Under the pieces are notes generated by a model, which searched no databases, had not been told where the DNA came from, and saw only the letters and a program-made list of their open reading frames with translations. The position numbers were made by a program, and so were the translations under genes. Below are positions 12,577 through 24,367 of a DNA stretch of 62,453 nt, one piece after another. This DNA is from Actinomortierella ambigua (taxonomy: Eukaryota; Mortierellomycota; Mortierellomycetes; Mortierellales; Mortierellaceae), in NCBI GenBank assembly GCA_016098155.1, contig JAAAJB010000141.1:1-62453 (forward strand), written 5' to 3'. Position 1 is the stretch's first letter. Each line of letters opens with the position of its first letter.

Positions 12577-14770
12577 AGGATTGTACTCAAGTCAACACAT
12601 GTCATGCTCGATACACACGTTCTCTTGTTCCCTATGTTGGCCACAAACAAAGACAAGCTTGATACCAGCAGAGCAAAGTGCTGGCCGAACAGCTGCTTGA
12701 CTGGCCCGGCTGCATTGGTTTTGTGTTCTGTTTGCGTTGTTTGGGTGCCCAGTCATGGTTTTGTTTGCATGTATTGGGAACTGGACTTTCCCGTCCCTCT
12801 TCTCCCATGGTAATTCAGTCCTTCCAAATGAAGCAACTTGTCGGCTACCTTTGAGTGCGGGGTCAAGGTTTGGGCACCCTTCCCTCCTTAGGCTATAATG
12901 TATGTACATATCGAGAGCAAGAACACAACCAAACAAACAAGGGCACCCTATCTCTCCCCCTTCCACCACCTCGGAGACTCGTCATGTTTCGCTGTTTACT
13001 GCCCCACTCTCTTCAACGTGTGACAAGGAGAACGCTTACTCGTGTTTGTAAGAGAACAAGGAATCTGTTTTGCGGGGAAGTCGATCATGTTGAGGAGCGA
13101 GGATCTCTCACCCTCGTTTAATGCGTTCCTGTGAGTAAAATACAGCGTGGAGTTCAGTGGTAGCCCTGCCATGGGAAAAGTACTCGTAAATGGTGCTTAC
13201 ATGCTACCACAATAACAGTACTGTTGCAGATTACGAAAGGTGGACGGAGTGGGTAGTCAGGGAAAAAAGGGCAACAGAGAGCTCTGTTTTTTGTTATCGG
13301 TCGTAGTTCCACTTTTACGACACCCACCGGTATCCCCCAAAACAGCGAAGTCCAGCGGTACGAGGCTAGGGCCGAGAGAAAGATAAAAGCCTTGTACACT
13401 ACACTGCACTGCAGCAGTAATGCGCGTGGGTGAATACCGAGAGAGAGATTGAAGAACACAGCAGTGAAGACCGTGTCACAACGATTAAAGTTGCCCGCAT
13501 TTTTAGGACATTGCATGCGCAAACAAAGATTTGTTTTTTCTTTGTTTTCCACTGGGCAACTGTTCATTTGCCTCGAAGCCCTCTGTGGGACATGTGAGCA
13601 GCAGACTAACTGGGATAATCTCTCTGCCCAATGATACGGCAAATGTTGCGCCCTCGTTGTGCAAGAGTAGAGGGCATTCCCCTCCCACCCCTCCACATCG
13701 TATCTCTCCATCTAGAGAGTTCAATGCTTTACAGCAGCTTTGATCTACCCCACCTTTTTGTTCTCTACCAGACTTTCCTATTTCGATCACCAACCAACCG
13801 GAGACTTCTCTATCATTCTCCTGTCGAAGAAAATAAGGCTTTACAACTTGCGCTTGTGATCAACACCTAACGTGGAATATACTTCAAAGTATATCGTAGA
13901 CAGCAGTTTGAGTCATAGCATCGTGTCAGCCGCGCTGAATGAGGTTCAGACTACCTAAATAGTACATCGAGGCATCAAGGAAAACTACAGAACACGAACC
14001 CAGATCACTTTTGAGAAGCAATGCCGATCTGTGAGTGTCCTACATCCTCCCCCCCCCCAACGCATCATTATTCGATCCTTTAGGCTACGCCTTTGTTTCG
14101 TTAGGATAGCAGTGAAAGGTATTGAGACGTAGCTATTTACTGTCAATACCCACTCCACTGCTGTGGACCAGTCAAAATCATAGAAGGTAGGCCTACAATG
14201 ACATCGCTAGTAAGCCAACACCTCCTTGAGTGTAGTTGTCTCCTCACCATGCAGTGGAATGAAGTCTGCACAGGTCCTGCAGTCACGCATCTCAGCCTCA
14301 CGACCAACTAATAGAAAATCCAGCAGGGCATTGAATGCACCGTTTTGGCGATCATCGACACTTACCCCGCATTTCCTTTCTCGTGACTCCGACGGGTCGC
14401 ATGACCACACCACGGCGGCCATGTCCCTGCCTCGAGCCCTGTGCCTAGAACAGAGCATGACGAATGTGCATGTGGAGAAAACATGTCAAGCAGATCGCGG
14501 GCAATTTTATTCTTCGACTGTCGGTCCCTAGAGAAATAGAATGTCTCCTTTCAATCTTTTTGCGCGGGCATTTCTTTTAAGAGTGAGAGATTGTAGCGGC
14601 GCGGTCTATAAAACAATGATGCCGTGCCCACTGTCGATCATGCGTGCAGTGTGTGCCCGAGAGTTTCTTCCGCGGTCTAGACACAGACGATTGATCATCT
14701 ACCTCCACTAGCAGCATGAAGTGAGGCAGCTCTATGTATGGGCACCCCTGTAGTTGTAGCAGCTTTGTGT

Positions 14771-14830
14771 CTGTAGCATCTTCTTGGTAGCCGTAGCATC
14801 CTCTTTTGTAGCCGTTGCATCTACTCCTTC
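14771..14830. repeat. Three imperfect ~20-21 bp tandem units
   Basis: Consecutive units begin CTGTAGCATC, CCGTAGCATC and CCGTTGCATC, each followed by a CT-rich stretch and GTAG. They lie in the gene desert. No function is assigned. Confidence 0.75.
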
Positions 14831-15638
14831 CCGCGGTGCTCCTCTCTCAAATTGTTGCTCTACCAAAGAAACCACCGCCGATATAGCTGCCGTGTTCGCT
14901 TGGTCGGCGATAACGATTATTCATGATTTACATATGCTGGAAATGAGATGGCTCTCACGAACGAATTGTATTTCTTTCTTTATTTTTCTCTAGATACACA
15001 CAAGCAGGGTCGGTCGAGAAAACCCAACCAAACAACCTTGATAAAGCGAAAGAGGGACAACCGTCGTCTAACCCCCACCAGTAGGATTGTCTTACATTGG
15101 TTTGTCATCGGAAAGGTAGGGCAAAAGAACCAATGGGCATGCTCCGGAAAGGCCATGTACCACCTTGGCTGAAAAAGAAATCCCATCTCTTCTCTCCCCT
15201 TAGGAAACATTTTCATCCGCATGTTAGGAAGCTCCTCGACTAGCGGTAGCGAAAGATGTCGTGGTATTTTAAGTGCCACCCATCCAAGAGATCCCTCCCG
15301 CTCTTTCCTTCCCGCGAGCTCTCGGCCCGTCTGTGATTTACAGACCATCAAGTACTCAAGGTGGAGAGGGGACGGAGCTCCTCAACCTCTAGCTCTAACC
15401 AACGACGACCCAATCGATGGGTGTACTGGGTGATCGTTGGTTAGTATTAGGGTAGAGGGGAAGGGGTGAGTGTAAGGGGCTGTATCCACATTTCGCTCGT
15501 TATTTATTCGTTTGTGCAAGCGCAATCCTCCCGATGCTTCCCATCTGGCTGGGACGAAAAAATCGCGGGCAAGCACTGCGGGCAATCTTGGGCTACCATT
15601 TGTCTCCGGGAAAAATCGCCTTCCCATGGATCAACAGT

Positions 15639-15662
15639 GTACGTACTGTACGTACTGTACGT
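15639..15662. repeat. 9-bp tandem repeat containing the palindrome GTACGTAC
   Basis: The unit GTACGTACT occurs 2.7 times head to tail. A related string, GTACACTGTACGTACTC, occurs at about 53707-53723. Confidence 0.85.
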
Positions 15663-16313
15663 CCTTGAAGTTCCTGGAGAGGAAAATACTTCCCAGCGCA
15701 GCATAGCCACGCAGCATTACAATTTCGATGTTTCCAACAATACGCGACAGAACATAAAAGCACATGTCACTGGTGGCCTAGGAAGAGAGTGTGCCTCTTG
15801 TAGGAAGAGATAGATCTAGCTTGAAAGTCCATATAGTGGTCCTTGTTCACTCCGGCCACCACCAACTCAAGCTGAGGGTCCACGACACTGCGGATAAAGG
15901 GGGTATGAGAGATTACAAGCAGTTTGATTGGTCGCTGTCGAAGGAGGGAGAGAGAATGAGGGAGCAATTCTTCATCTCTTCGCCTTCATTCTTAATGCCC
16001 TCTCTTGCTCCATGGTCCAACTTGACATCTCAACAGCCACAGAAGTAGCAGTAGGAGCAGGCGTGGTCCAACAGGTCGATAGCCACTTCGTGTTCTCCAG
16101 TCCTTTCTTGACCAAAACACTCAGGAGAAATATGACAAACTTTTTTTTTTCTTAAGTGGGCTACAATGGGAAAATAGCCAAGTTTGTTTGAGTACGACTA
16201 CTCCAGGCTGGGGTAGGAATGAAAGCAGAGGGTAAGATCGAAGAAAGAAGAAGATAGAAAAAAAAAACGAGAGAAAAGAAGGACGGAAGTAAAAAGAACA
16301 TCTTTCTTTTCTT

Positions 16314-19300
16314 TCAGTGACCAAGACCACGGCGCTTAGCGCGCATGACGGCCTCAATGGGCTGGGTAATACCCCCACCGGCAGCACCAAGGCCGTCGCC
16401 AGGGGTCCAACCCATCTTGGCCAACATGCGGTGTCCGATATTGTCGCTCGACAGCTCGGCCGCCTCGCTACCGACGACAGCACCGTGAACCCGACCACTG
16501 CCTCCTCCTCCTCCTCCACCTCCACGTCGCCCTCCAAATCCACTGTTAGAGCTATCGCCACTACCTCCTTTGCCCTTGTCACCATAACGCTGGTTTCGCT
16601 TGCCGTTGGTACTACCCTGGAACTGGGCCGACAGGTAAGTCAACTCCTTGTCTCCTTGTTGCAGGAACCGCGACACTTTGACTGGGTTCAGAGGCATGCG
16701 CGTCCGGTCCGTCTTGATCAGGACCGGGAAACGGCGCTTACCCGAGCCAGTCGACTGCGAGCGCAGGTTATAGTGGTTGCACAGCAGGTGCACACGTCGG
16801 CGTAGCGCCTTGGGCATTGGGGGAAGTTGCAGAGCATCGCTCGTATGATCATGGACAAACTCAATGATGGCACTATTCAAAATGTACAAAGAAAATCACC
16901 ATTAACACCAGTACACGAAGTGACTAGGCGCATTGCCACGGAAGGAGGAGGGGAGGGGAAAGAAGATGCGGCATTACTTACTTGTTGATCTCCGTGAGTG
17001 TCTCAAGACTACCATCATGGCGCTCCTTCTTGCCCTTGGCATGCTTGCGACCAAGGTAATCAGGCAATACAGATCCATCAAGATCCTCAGGATCATACAT
17101 CGCTTCATAACCCTTGGCACGGCGAGCTCGGTTGCTATTGTTGCCACTGCCGCCGAAGCGACCACCGCTCTTTCGGTTGGCAAAGGCAACATCCTCGTCC
17201 CCCATGGCGCCGGCCTGCCACAATGGCAGCAGATTGTCAGCCAATTCTTCGCGCAACAGCTGATCGACCTTGCGGTTCTGACGACGGTCCTTCTGATGAA
17301 GCGAGGATGATGACGCGAGGCTCGACTTGAAGTGAATGTTGCCGTTGTCATCCTCTTGCTCGAAATCAAAGTCTTCTAGCTCATCATCGTCATCGTCCTC
17401 ATCATCGTCGTCGTCGTAAAATCCATCCAAGTATTCGTCCTGGCTTTCATCCTCCGAAAGCATCGCTTCGAAATCAGAGTCGTCAGCTCCTTCAGCGTAG
17501 GCATCCTTTGAATGACCCGGGCCTGCATGTAAACCTCGAAGGGCATCGACAAGTGAGTCGTAGTGATCTGGGTTGTCCGGATCCATTGTGTTCTAGGACA
17601 GGCACATGTTTTTTAAAAGAAAGTGGTTAATAAACAAAATTGATGACCAATATTTTGTTTCTCGCCAAGCTCCAATACAAACACGATCTGTACCTCGAGA
17701 TAGTCCTGGAGAGCAAGCATATCCTCATCCTGGTCATCCTGAGCTCCAGTATCATTGAGGTAGATGGTGCCATCATCATCGCCAGCGTTATTGCGCTCCT
17801 GCTTGCCCTTAAGCTTCTCGCGCGTCTTGACGCCTCCTCGCTTGGATCGATGCGCCTTGCGCTTCGGCTTCGACAACACATCTCCCACGAATGTATCTGG
17901 CTCCGCAGGCAAGGTAATGTATGTGTCTGGAAGAGTCTCCACCAAAGGCGTTGGGTTCGTATCCATAACCCACATCAGTGGCTCCAAGTTTGTCTCCCTG
18001 GTGAGGAGTGATACCTCGTCCTTGTTAATGGAGGCTGACGGGGTGGTGGTGGTGGTGATGGTGGCGGTTGTCGTCACTTTATGCTCAGGTATAACTCGGC
18101 CATCGTCTCTTATGCCTCTTATGACCGCTGCGGTCGATAGAGTGGATGCAGTAGCCTGTTCTGGTTCATCCATCGAGATCTCCATCGTCTCGACTCGCGA
18201 CGACAACTCGCAGCGACCATCTTGCTGGCCTTGCTTGGTAAAGGTCGTCTTTGTCACAGCAACGTTGCTATTCTGTCCAAGCTTGGGCTTCTTGTCCTGG
18301 TGGTTCAGTGACTTTAGGGATGTCTGACTCATGGCTGAGAGAGGGCGGGACAAGTTCTGAAGTTCGCTGGCAACAGCTCGTGCGTCCAACATGGGTGCGC
18401 TAGTCATCGTCTTTGATGTGGGTGCTGTGGTGGTGGTGGTAGTGGTGGTGGTCATCGTCGTTGGTGGTGAATTGTGGCGGGGTTTTAAGGTTGACCCTGA
18501 GTCCGCAGTAAAGATATTGGTGTTGCACTGAGCCTCGATTTCTGCATTCTCAGCTTGGGTATGGTAATGCAAGGCACCGCCCCATGATGATAAAAGCGCA
18601 GCCACCTGCGGATCAAGGTCGGCTCTCGTTGCAGCTACAGTAGACACCGCTGACTTTCTGCGGTCCGGGTCCTGATCTTCTTCAATCCAGTTGAACTGTT
18701 GCATCAGGAGCTCCTCGTCGCTGTCCTCTATTTGAATGTTAACATCGAACGAAACAATATGTATCAGCCGACTCTGTTGCACACATGGTACAATGCAGAT
18801 GCTCAGAGGACTACTCAGTTCAAGCTAACGCTTACCGGAATCAACCTCGTGGCGAAGGATATCGTCACTGCTATTATCCTCCTCTTCGTCATCGTCGTCG
18901 TCGTTGTAAGCATAACGTCCTGCCAGAGTCTCCTCCTGCTCCAGACCGTCTGCAAACTCGTCAGGATCAAGGTCCTCTCGCGCTGTTGGGTCTGTCAGGG
19001 CAGTTGCGCGGTTGAACTGGATGTTGATGAGCCCACGGCGCTTGCCTCCTTGGCCATCACCATGATGATGGCTGTGATCAGGCTGAGGCCAGAAGGCATG
19101 CTTTGAGTTTTTGCCATTTGCACCTTGCTTTGGGATCGGAGGAGGGGGCCGAAATCCACGTGGCTGTGGTTGCTGCTGCTGCTGCTGCAGTGTTTGCTGC
19201 TGGCGCTTCTGTTGGCGGGCCTTTGCAGCTTGGATGCGGCTGTAGACAAGCTCCTCAGAAGGCGTGTATGCTCGACGAGGCTCGGTATTATTGGAGTAGT

Positions 19301-19750
19301 TGTTAGACCCTTAGATGATGGCGATGTTGAAGGATGAGTACACAGATAAAAGAGAATCGTTTGAGCTCGGTTAGAATTTTGACCGCAGTGAAAAATTTGG
19401 TCCGATGAGTACAATCGTGCTAGCTAGCATTTACAAGGAATAGTCGCTGCCTCTTCTCCTCGACCTCAACTCTGTTTGTCTCCGCTTAAGCGCTTACTAG
19501 AGTTTTGGTGGTTCTGGCTGCCCTGTCTTCTACCATGATTGTTGCCATGGAAAGACTTGCCGGAGAGGGCAATGAAGTCTGCATCGGCATCATCCATATC
19601 ATAGCCATAGAACTGCCCACGACTGTTGTGGGAGTTGGAGTGAGACCACGGAGATGACGAGCTGCCTCCACGACCACGTCCGCCTCGGTGACCGCCACCT
19701 CCTCCTCTGTTGTGGTGGTGACCTTGCTTGCCTCCTCGCTTATGGCCCAT
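16314..19750 (-). CDS. R3H and G-patch protein, SQS1/PFA1-like cofactor of Prp43
   Basis: Sqs1 binds the DEAH helicase Prp43 through its G-patch and stimulates it in ribosome maturation and spliceosome turnover. Five exons join in phase: 19750-19498, 19309-18836, 18727-17694, 17592-16982 and 16872-16314, giving 976 residues. The N-terminus starts MGHKRGGKQG and runs into an RGG/Gly-rich stretch. Several acidic tracts follow (DDDDDEEED near 230; long Asp/Glu runs near 630). The R3H domain is at about 790-850 (FVHDHTSDALQLPPMPKALR, then LCNHYNL). The G-patch is at the C-terminus, about 932-976 (NIGHRMLAKMGWTPGDGLG, ending RRGLGH). The order R3H then terminal G-patch is the Sqs1 arrangement. The gene is divergent from the acyl-CoA synthetase relic, with 412 bases between starts. 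Confidence 0.93.
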
Positions 19751-20162
19751 CCTGCTTTGTTGGCTACTGTGTGCGTTGAGAGAGAGAGAGAGAGAGAGAG
19801 AAGGTAAGGGGGGGGGAGAGTAAAAGGTCTGTCTGGCTTGGAAAGAGTGTCGACTTTGTTGCAAGAAAAGGGGACGAGTAGGTGTAGGAAAGAATGAGCG
19901 GTAGGTTGGTGCAATTGGTGTCGATGGTACTCTGAGAAGCAAAAAGAGGTGGTCAGTTGAGTGATTTAATGACGGAATTCGGCTTCAATGCCCTTTTGCC
20001 AATGACATCAATAGAGGCCACGACGTTGTTGGTTGGTTGCTTTTTGAGACTGTGTGGTGTGGTACCGACCGCAGCTGGTGGATACATAAACAGTCCTTGG
20101 AAAAATAAAATTAGTCACATGACCCTCGTCGAGGAGTGCAAGGGCGCGCAACACATCATCAA
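19751..20162. promoter_or_regulatory. Divergent intergenic region, SQS1-like / synthetase relic
   Basis: These 412 bases separate two start codons on opposite strands. They contain a GA microsatellite, a G run and purine-rich sequence near the SQS1-like start. No specific factor site is recognised. Confidence 0.5.
19778..19801. repeat. (GA)12 microsatellite in the SQS1-like 5' leader
   Basis: An uninterrupted GA run (CT on the coding strand) lies 28 bases upstream of the SQS1-like ATG. Confidence 0.95.
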
Positions 20163-22744
20163 ATGGTGCACTCGTCCCTTTTTCTCACAATGGACTTCGA
20201 TGGTCTGTCCATCGCGTTGGCTGCGGCCATCGCGATCGTGTCTTTGCTCGCCTATCTGAACAAAGCTGAGCCTGATGTTCACCCTGCCTTGTTAGAACAG
20301 CAGGCGAGTGTCGCAGACATCCGCAAGGAGGGTCAGTCGCTCTTGCACAGGGCAAAGTCAATCCCACTAAGCTCACCGCTGTTGACCCAACCCAATGCCA
20401 CGATCAGGACTCTGCACGATGTGTGGAAGGCCGGTTTAGCCATTGGGGCATCTAATACTTCCATGCTCTATTTGCTCCATAACCAAGGCTCTTATATGGT
20501 TGTATGTTCATGTTTCGATAGATAGATATTGGGAAAAGAGGGAGAAAGTGGATGTAAAATGTTGCCATCAACCATTTCGCGAGGAGTACTCAGACCTCTC
20601 ACGCGTTCGCCCGTTTGTTCTTGATAGGATACTTATGGTAACACTCCTGGTGAACACATCTCTACTCTCATTAAGGTACAAAATGCTCTTCTCTAACCAT
20701 CAGAGGATACGTGATCTCCTATAGCGATGGTGGATCGACAGATCAGCGGCTTTGGCTCGGGACTGCTGAAACTTACTGGCCTTGCTCCAAAGACCGGGGT
20801 TCCTGTGGGCCTGTTCACAGCCCTCTCGCGAGGTATGTTTCTTTTCAATGGTAGCCATTAGCCACTACTGGTTGCTGTGTGTAGCGTGCCTGATCAGTGT
20901 CCCTGACACGTTTGAACACCTGGATCCTCCTCTTGCCCAAAAAAAAAAAGAGTGCTTCATTGCTCAGCAGGCATTGGCAAGATTTAGTCTGGTCGCCGTA
21001 CCTATTCATGATCTCAAGAACAAGGCTCTCCTTGTCGAGGTGATCAACCAGACCAAGATGACAGCCATCATTGTCTCTCAAAAGGCATTACCCCTTGTCC
21101 TCGAGGCTTTGCCTGAATGCACGTCTCTCAAGTCGATCATCGTGGCAGGCATTTACATCTCTCCCGAGCAACTCAAGGCTGCTAGCACCCACAAGGCCAA
21201 GCTTGTCAAGTTTGCCGAAGTGGCCTATAGTGGTTTGGAGAACCCAGTCGTGCCTTCCGCTCCAGGTACAGTGTCTTTAGGCATCTGTGGCCGCTCTCAT
21301 CAATAGTCAGTCAGCAGTCGATACGCGCCTTTTCCAACCCCCTCTAACCCTTCTAACTCTTTATTTATTTGGCATTGGTGCACACCTTTGTTATTGAATA
21401 GAGCCCCAAGATGTTGCCATGATCAACTTTAACACAAAGTCGTCGTCGTCGAAGGTGCTCAAAGGAGTTGTTTTAACTCACGCCAATCTTGTGTCCGCAG
21501 TGGCTGCCTTCCAGGCAAACATTCCTAATGGCAAGCGCTTCACGAGCAAAGACCGCCTGATTTCTCACTTTGCTGTTGGAGATGTCCTGGGAACCGTGCT
21601 GACGGCCTCGATCGTCTCCGTGGGTGGCTCGATCGTTTTCCCAACTGGTCTTATGAAGAATGTGCTCCATGATGCTCAAGCCTCATGTCCGACAGTGTTT
21701 GCGAGGTGCGTAGGAATTTGCACAAATGTGCATAGTATATGCGGCGACGACAATGACGGGACGAACCAAAGCGTTGTTTTAACATCCTCCCCCTCATTGG
21801 CAACTCTGCGATAGCACGCCGGTCATTCTTGAAAAGATACAGGAGGCCCTTCTTCTCAGTTACGGGGAAGGATTTTTGTTTGGACGTGCCTATGCAGCCA
21901 AGCTAGCTATGCTAAAGAATGGCCATATTACTCCCAGCAGCTTGTGGGACTTTTTCGGGCTGAGCGACATTCGTGCCAAGCTGGGTGGCAAGATCCGCCT
22001 TGTCGTCACTACAGGTAACGATTTTATCATCCCACATCTTTTGCCTCGCCCTTTTGAAGGCGATATGTTCTGTTCTCTCTTTTTAATCTAATCTAACCCA
22101 ACGTGTAATTCGCCTGAATTTTATTTGCGTATCCATGTTAGCTGACCCAATCAAGCCTGGAACAATGGACTTTTTCAGAGCAGGTGCAGGTGTACCAGCT
22201 ATCAAGGTCTATGGTCATACAGAAACAAGCGGTGTGGCAACTTGCCGCAATATTTATGATTATTCGAGCACGGAGCATGCTGGCCCTCCAATGGGATGCT
22301 GCGAAATCAAACTTCTGGACAATGCCGAGCATGGATACACTGGAGCCGACCAACCTTTTGCTCGCGGCGAGGTAAGATGAGGAGCGAAGTGAAAAATATA
22401 TAGAGGTCGTTTCTTTAGCTGCTCTTGTCAGCAACCAACACTCTCTTATCTCTTCCCGCCCCCCCCCCCCTCTCTCTCTCCATTTATCTCGAACGGAATG
22501 GGGGAAGAGCGTGGAGAAATATGAGGCCTGGAAATCCCAAAGCTGATTACCTAACACATCGATTGTGTACGTAAAATAGATTCTTGTGCGCGGACCAAAT
22601 GTGATGAGGGGCTATTTCACCTCAACCGGGGCTGTCTCTGCAACATTGGACAGCGAGGGCTGGTTCCACACAGGAGAGTTTGGACAACTACTCGACATTG
22701 GTACGCTGGAGGTGTTTGGTCAGACACAAATGCTTAGGAACTAA
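20163..22744 (+). pseudogene. Decayed long-chain acyl-CoA synthetase-like (AMP-binding) gene
   Basis: It resembles fungal long-chain fatty acyl-CoA synthetases, which form acyl-AMP and then acyl-CoA. Readable exons are 20163-20501, 20628-20675 (tentative), 20725-20832, 20885-21265, 21402-21705, 21815-22014, 22142-22371 and 22580-22744. Recognisable pieces include FGSGLLKLTGLAPKT, KGVVLTHANLVSAV, VKVYGHTETSG and DSEGWFHTGEFGQL. Four defects are visible. First, no splice choice joins 20675 to the exon beginning at 20725: each frame hits a stop or needs a one-base shift. Second, the Gly-rich ATP-binding P-loop (TSGSTGxPKG in the family) is replaced by TKSSSSKVLKG. Third, the TGD motif is TGE. 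Fourth, the protein stops soon after it, losing the C-terminal subdomain of about 100 residues with the catalytic lysine. Codon-like sequence persists in all exons, so decay is recent or a shortened non-catalytic protein is kept. A sequencing error could explain only the first defect. Confidence 0.7.
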
Positions 22745-24367
22745 AGTAACCAGTAATAAAGCGTTTCTCTTTGTCGTGAAGTAAGTCTCTTCTAATCTGG
22801 ACCTCTACAAGCAAAAAGATCTCTGGTATGAATAAAGGGGAAACAAGTGTAAGGTCATCTCCTTGGTTGGTGAATGAAGAAGCGAGCCTGGCACGAATTA
22901 TCTTCTCAGAAAGACCCCCTCGCATGTTACTATTGCTTTGCATCAATGGCCTTCCCGTCACCCGTTTTGCACCACTGAGACGAGGGGTGCAGGCCAGACC
23001 ACATTGAACAGTACAAGAAGTTGGAGGCTGCCATTTTGTGGTACCATCATTGCATCTCGCAGCTCTCCTCCTTTCCCGCTCACCCTCCTCGGGTGGCTGC
23101 ATGGAATGTAGCTCTGCTGATGATGAATGTCTTGCCTGACCAGCCAGTCAGTAGAGATCAAAACACCAAGGGGGAGGGGCGAGACTAGACGAGAGTGAAA
23201 AAAGGTAAGAAGGACGGAGGAAAAGGAAGGCAAAAGGGGGCTGCTGGTATCTCAAGACGTGGAGAGTGAATCGGCCAATGGACTGATCTTCAGTGCATAT
23301 ATCCCTTCTTTTGCCGCCATTTCTGTTGCTTTGGAAAAGATTGGTTAGTCGGGGAAATTGGCAAGGTGTGAACAGCAGAAACGAAGGAACCGCCGACCTT
23401 TGATCAGTCGATCATATCTTTGTCCTACTGTGGTCAAGGAAGGTCCATGCCCAACGGGCCAAATTATCCACGATTGACACCAAGGACTCGATGTGTGTGT
23501 TGCATGACAACAAGCAAAATCCCTTGGCGCGATGCACCCTTCTTGCTAATCTTCGAAGCCGTTAGGAGGCACTCCCCTCCTGCTTCAAGACGCATCCTGC
23601 GTTGCGTCTCCTAACTGATTCAAAGTGTAGCAAGCAGTTCAAGCATTCCCAAGCAAGCAAGCAACACACTTTGCAGGGTATTTCACCCCGGCCCCATGAC
23701 CCATTATCTAGTTCGAACGGGAATCAGTTGCCGCGCGTTTGATTGGAAGCCGTTCCTTTTTGGAGGCAAATCCAGAGTGAAGAGCTGTTCCCCCTGTCTC
23801 CTTTTTCCCGCGCTCTGGTAATGTCAGTTGTGTCCATCCCTGCACCCATTGGAAGTCGGGCACCCATCCATCCTCACTTTGTCCGTTCACTCTTTCTCTC
23901 TTTTCTTTCCCTTCCCCCCCTTTTTTTGTGTCCTCGACAATAACATCGACAATAGCAGCCTCTTTTTTTTTCTTCGGCTCTCACCCTCCTACCCCCCTTC
24001 CTTCCTTCTCTCTCTCTCTTTCTCTCCCTGAGTTTCCCCTCACTTTTTATCTCGAAAAAAGACTCCTTTCGCTATCCGTCGCACTGCTCCCCTCCCTCTC
24101 TCCTCTTTCTTTCTCCTCTTTCTCCTCCTTCGTTCCTTCCCTTTCCCTCTACATTGCATTCTTTTCATCTTCTACTCATTCATCCCACGGTTGCATTGCA
24201 TCCATTGGTCATTCGTCTCGTTAACGCTGTTTGGAGGAGTTGTCAAGACTCTGCGAATTTCTTGGTTCAGCCTTTTTGGCGGAGTGGATTTTTCTTTTGA
24301 GTGTTGCGCATGCGAGTTGCGCGTTGGAGTGCTAAAATACCCTGTCTACAAGGAAATTTAAAAGGCG
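22745..24367. other. Intergenic, promoter and leader of the RasGAP gene
   Basis: Sequence from about 23880 to 24180 is strikingly C/T-rich on the coding strand, with many TCTC and CTTC runs and T tracts, typical of the leaders in this window. Upstream of that I see no domain-bearing frame. I looked for the missing C-terminus of the synthetase relic just after 22744 and did not find it. Confidence 0.6.

Larger units (their letters stand above)
12267..16313. other. 4 kb gene desert
   Basis: The right-hand part of the permease promoter lies at 12267-12600. The rest holds no frame with a recognisable domain. The largest, 185 codons on the minus strand at 13154-13711, has no coherent coding composition. 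Two short tandem repeats occur (14771-14830, 15639-15662). A C run lies near 14051. The final 200 bases are probably the 3' UTR of the SQS1-like gene. Non-coding RNA genes cannot be excluded. Confidence 0.55.

Noticed and set aside
13154..13711. 185-codon minus-strand frame in the gene desert
   Set aside because: No domain, mixed cysteine/tryptophan-rich composition, no splice context or promoter sign.
14771..14830. CRISPR-like array
   Set aside because: Units are contiguous with no spacers and the genome is eukaryotic.
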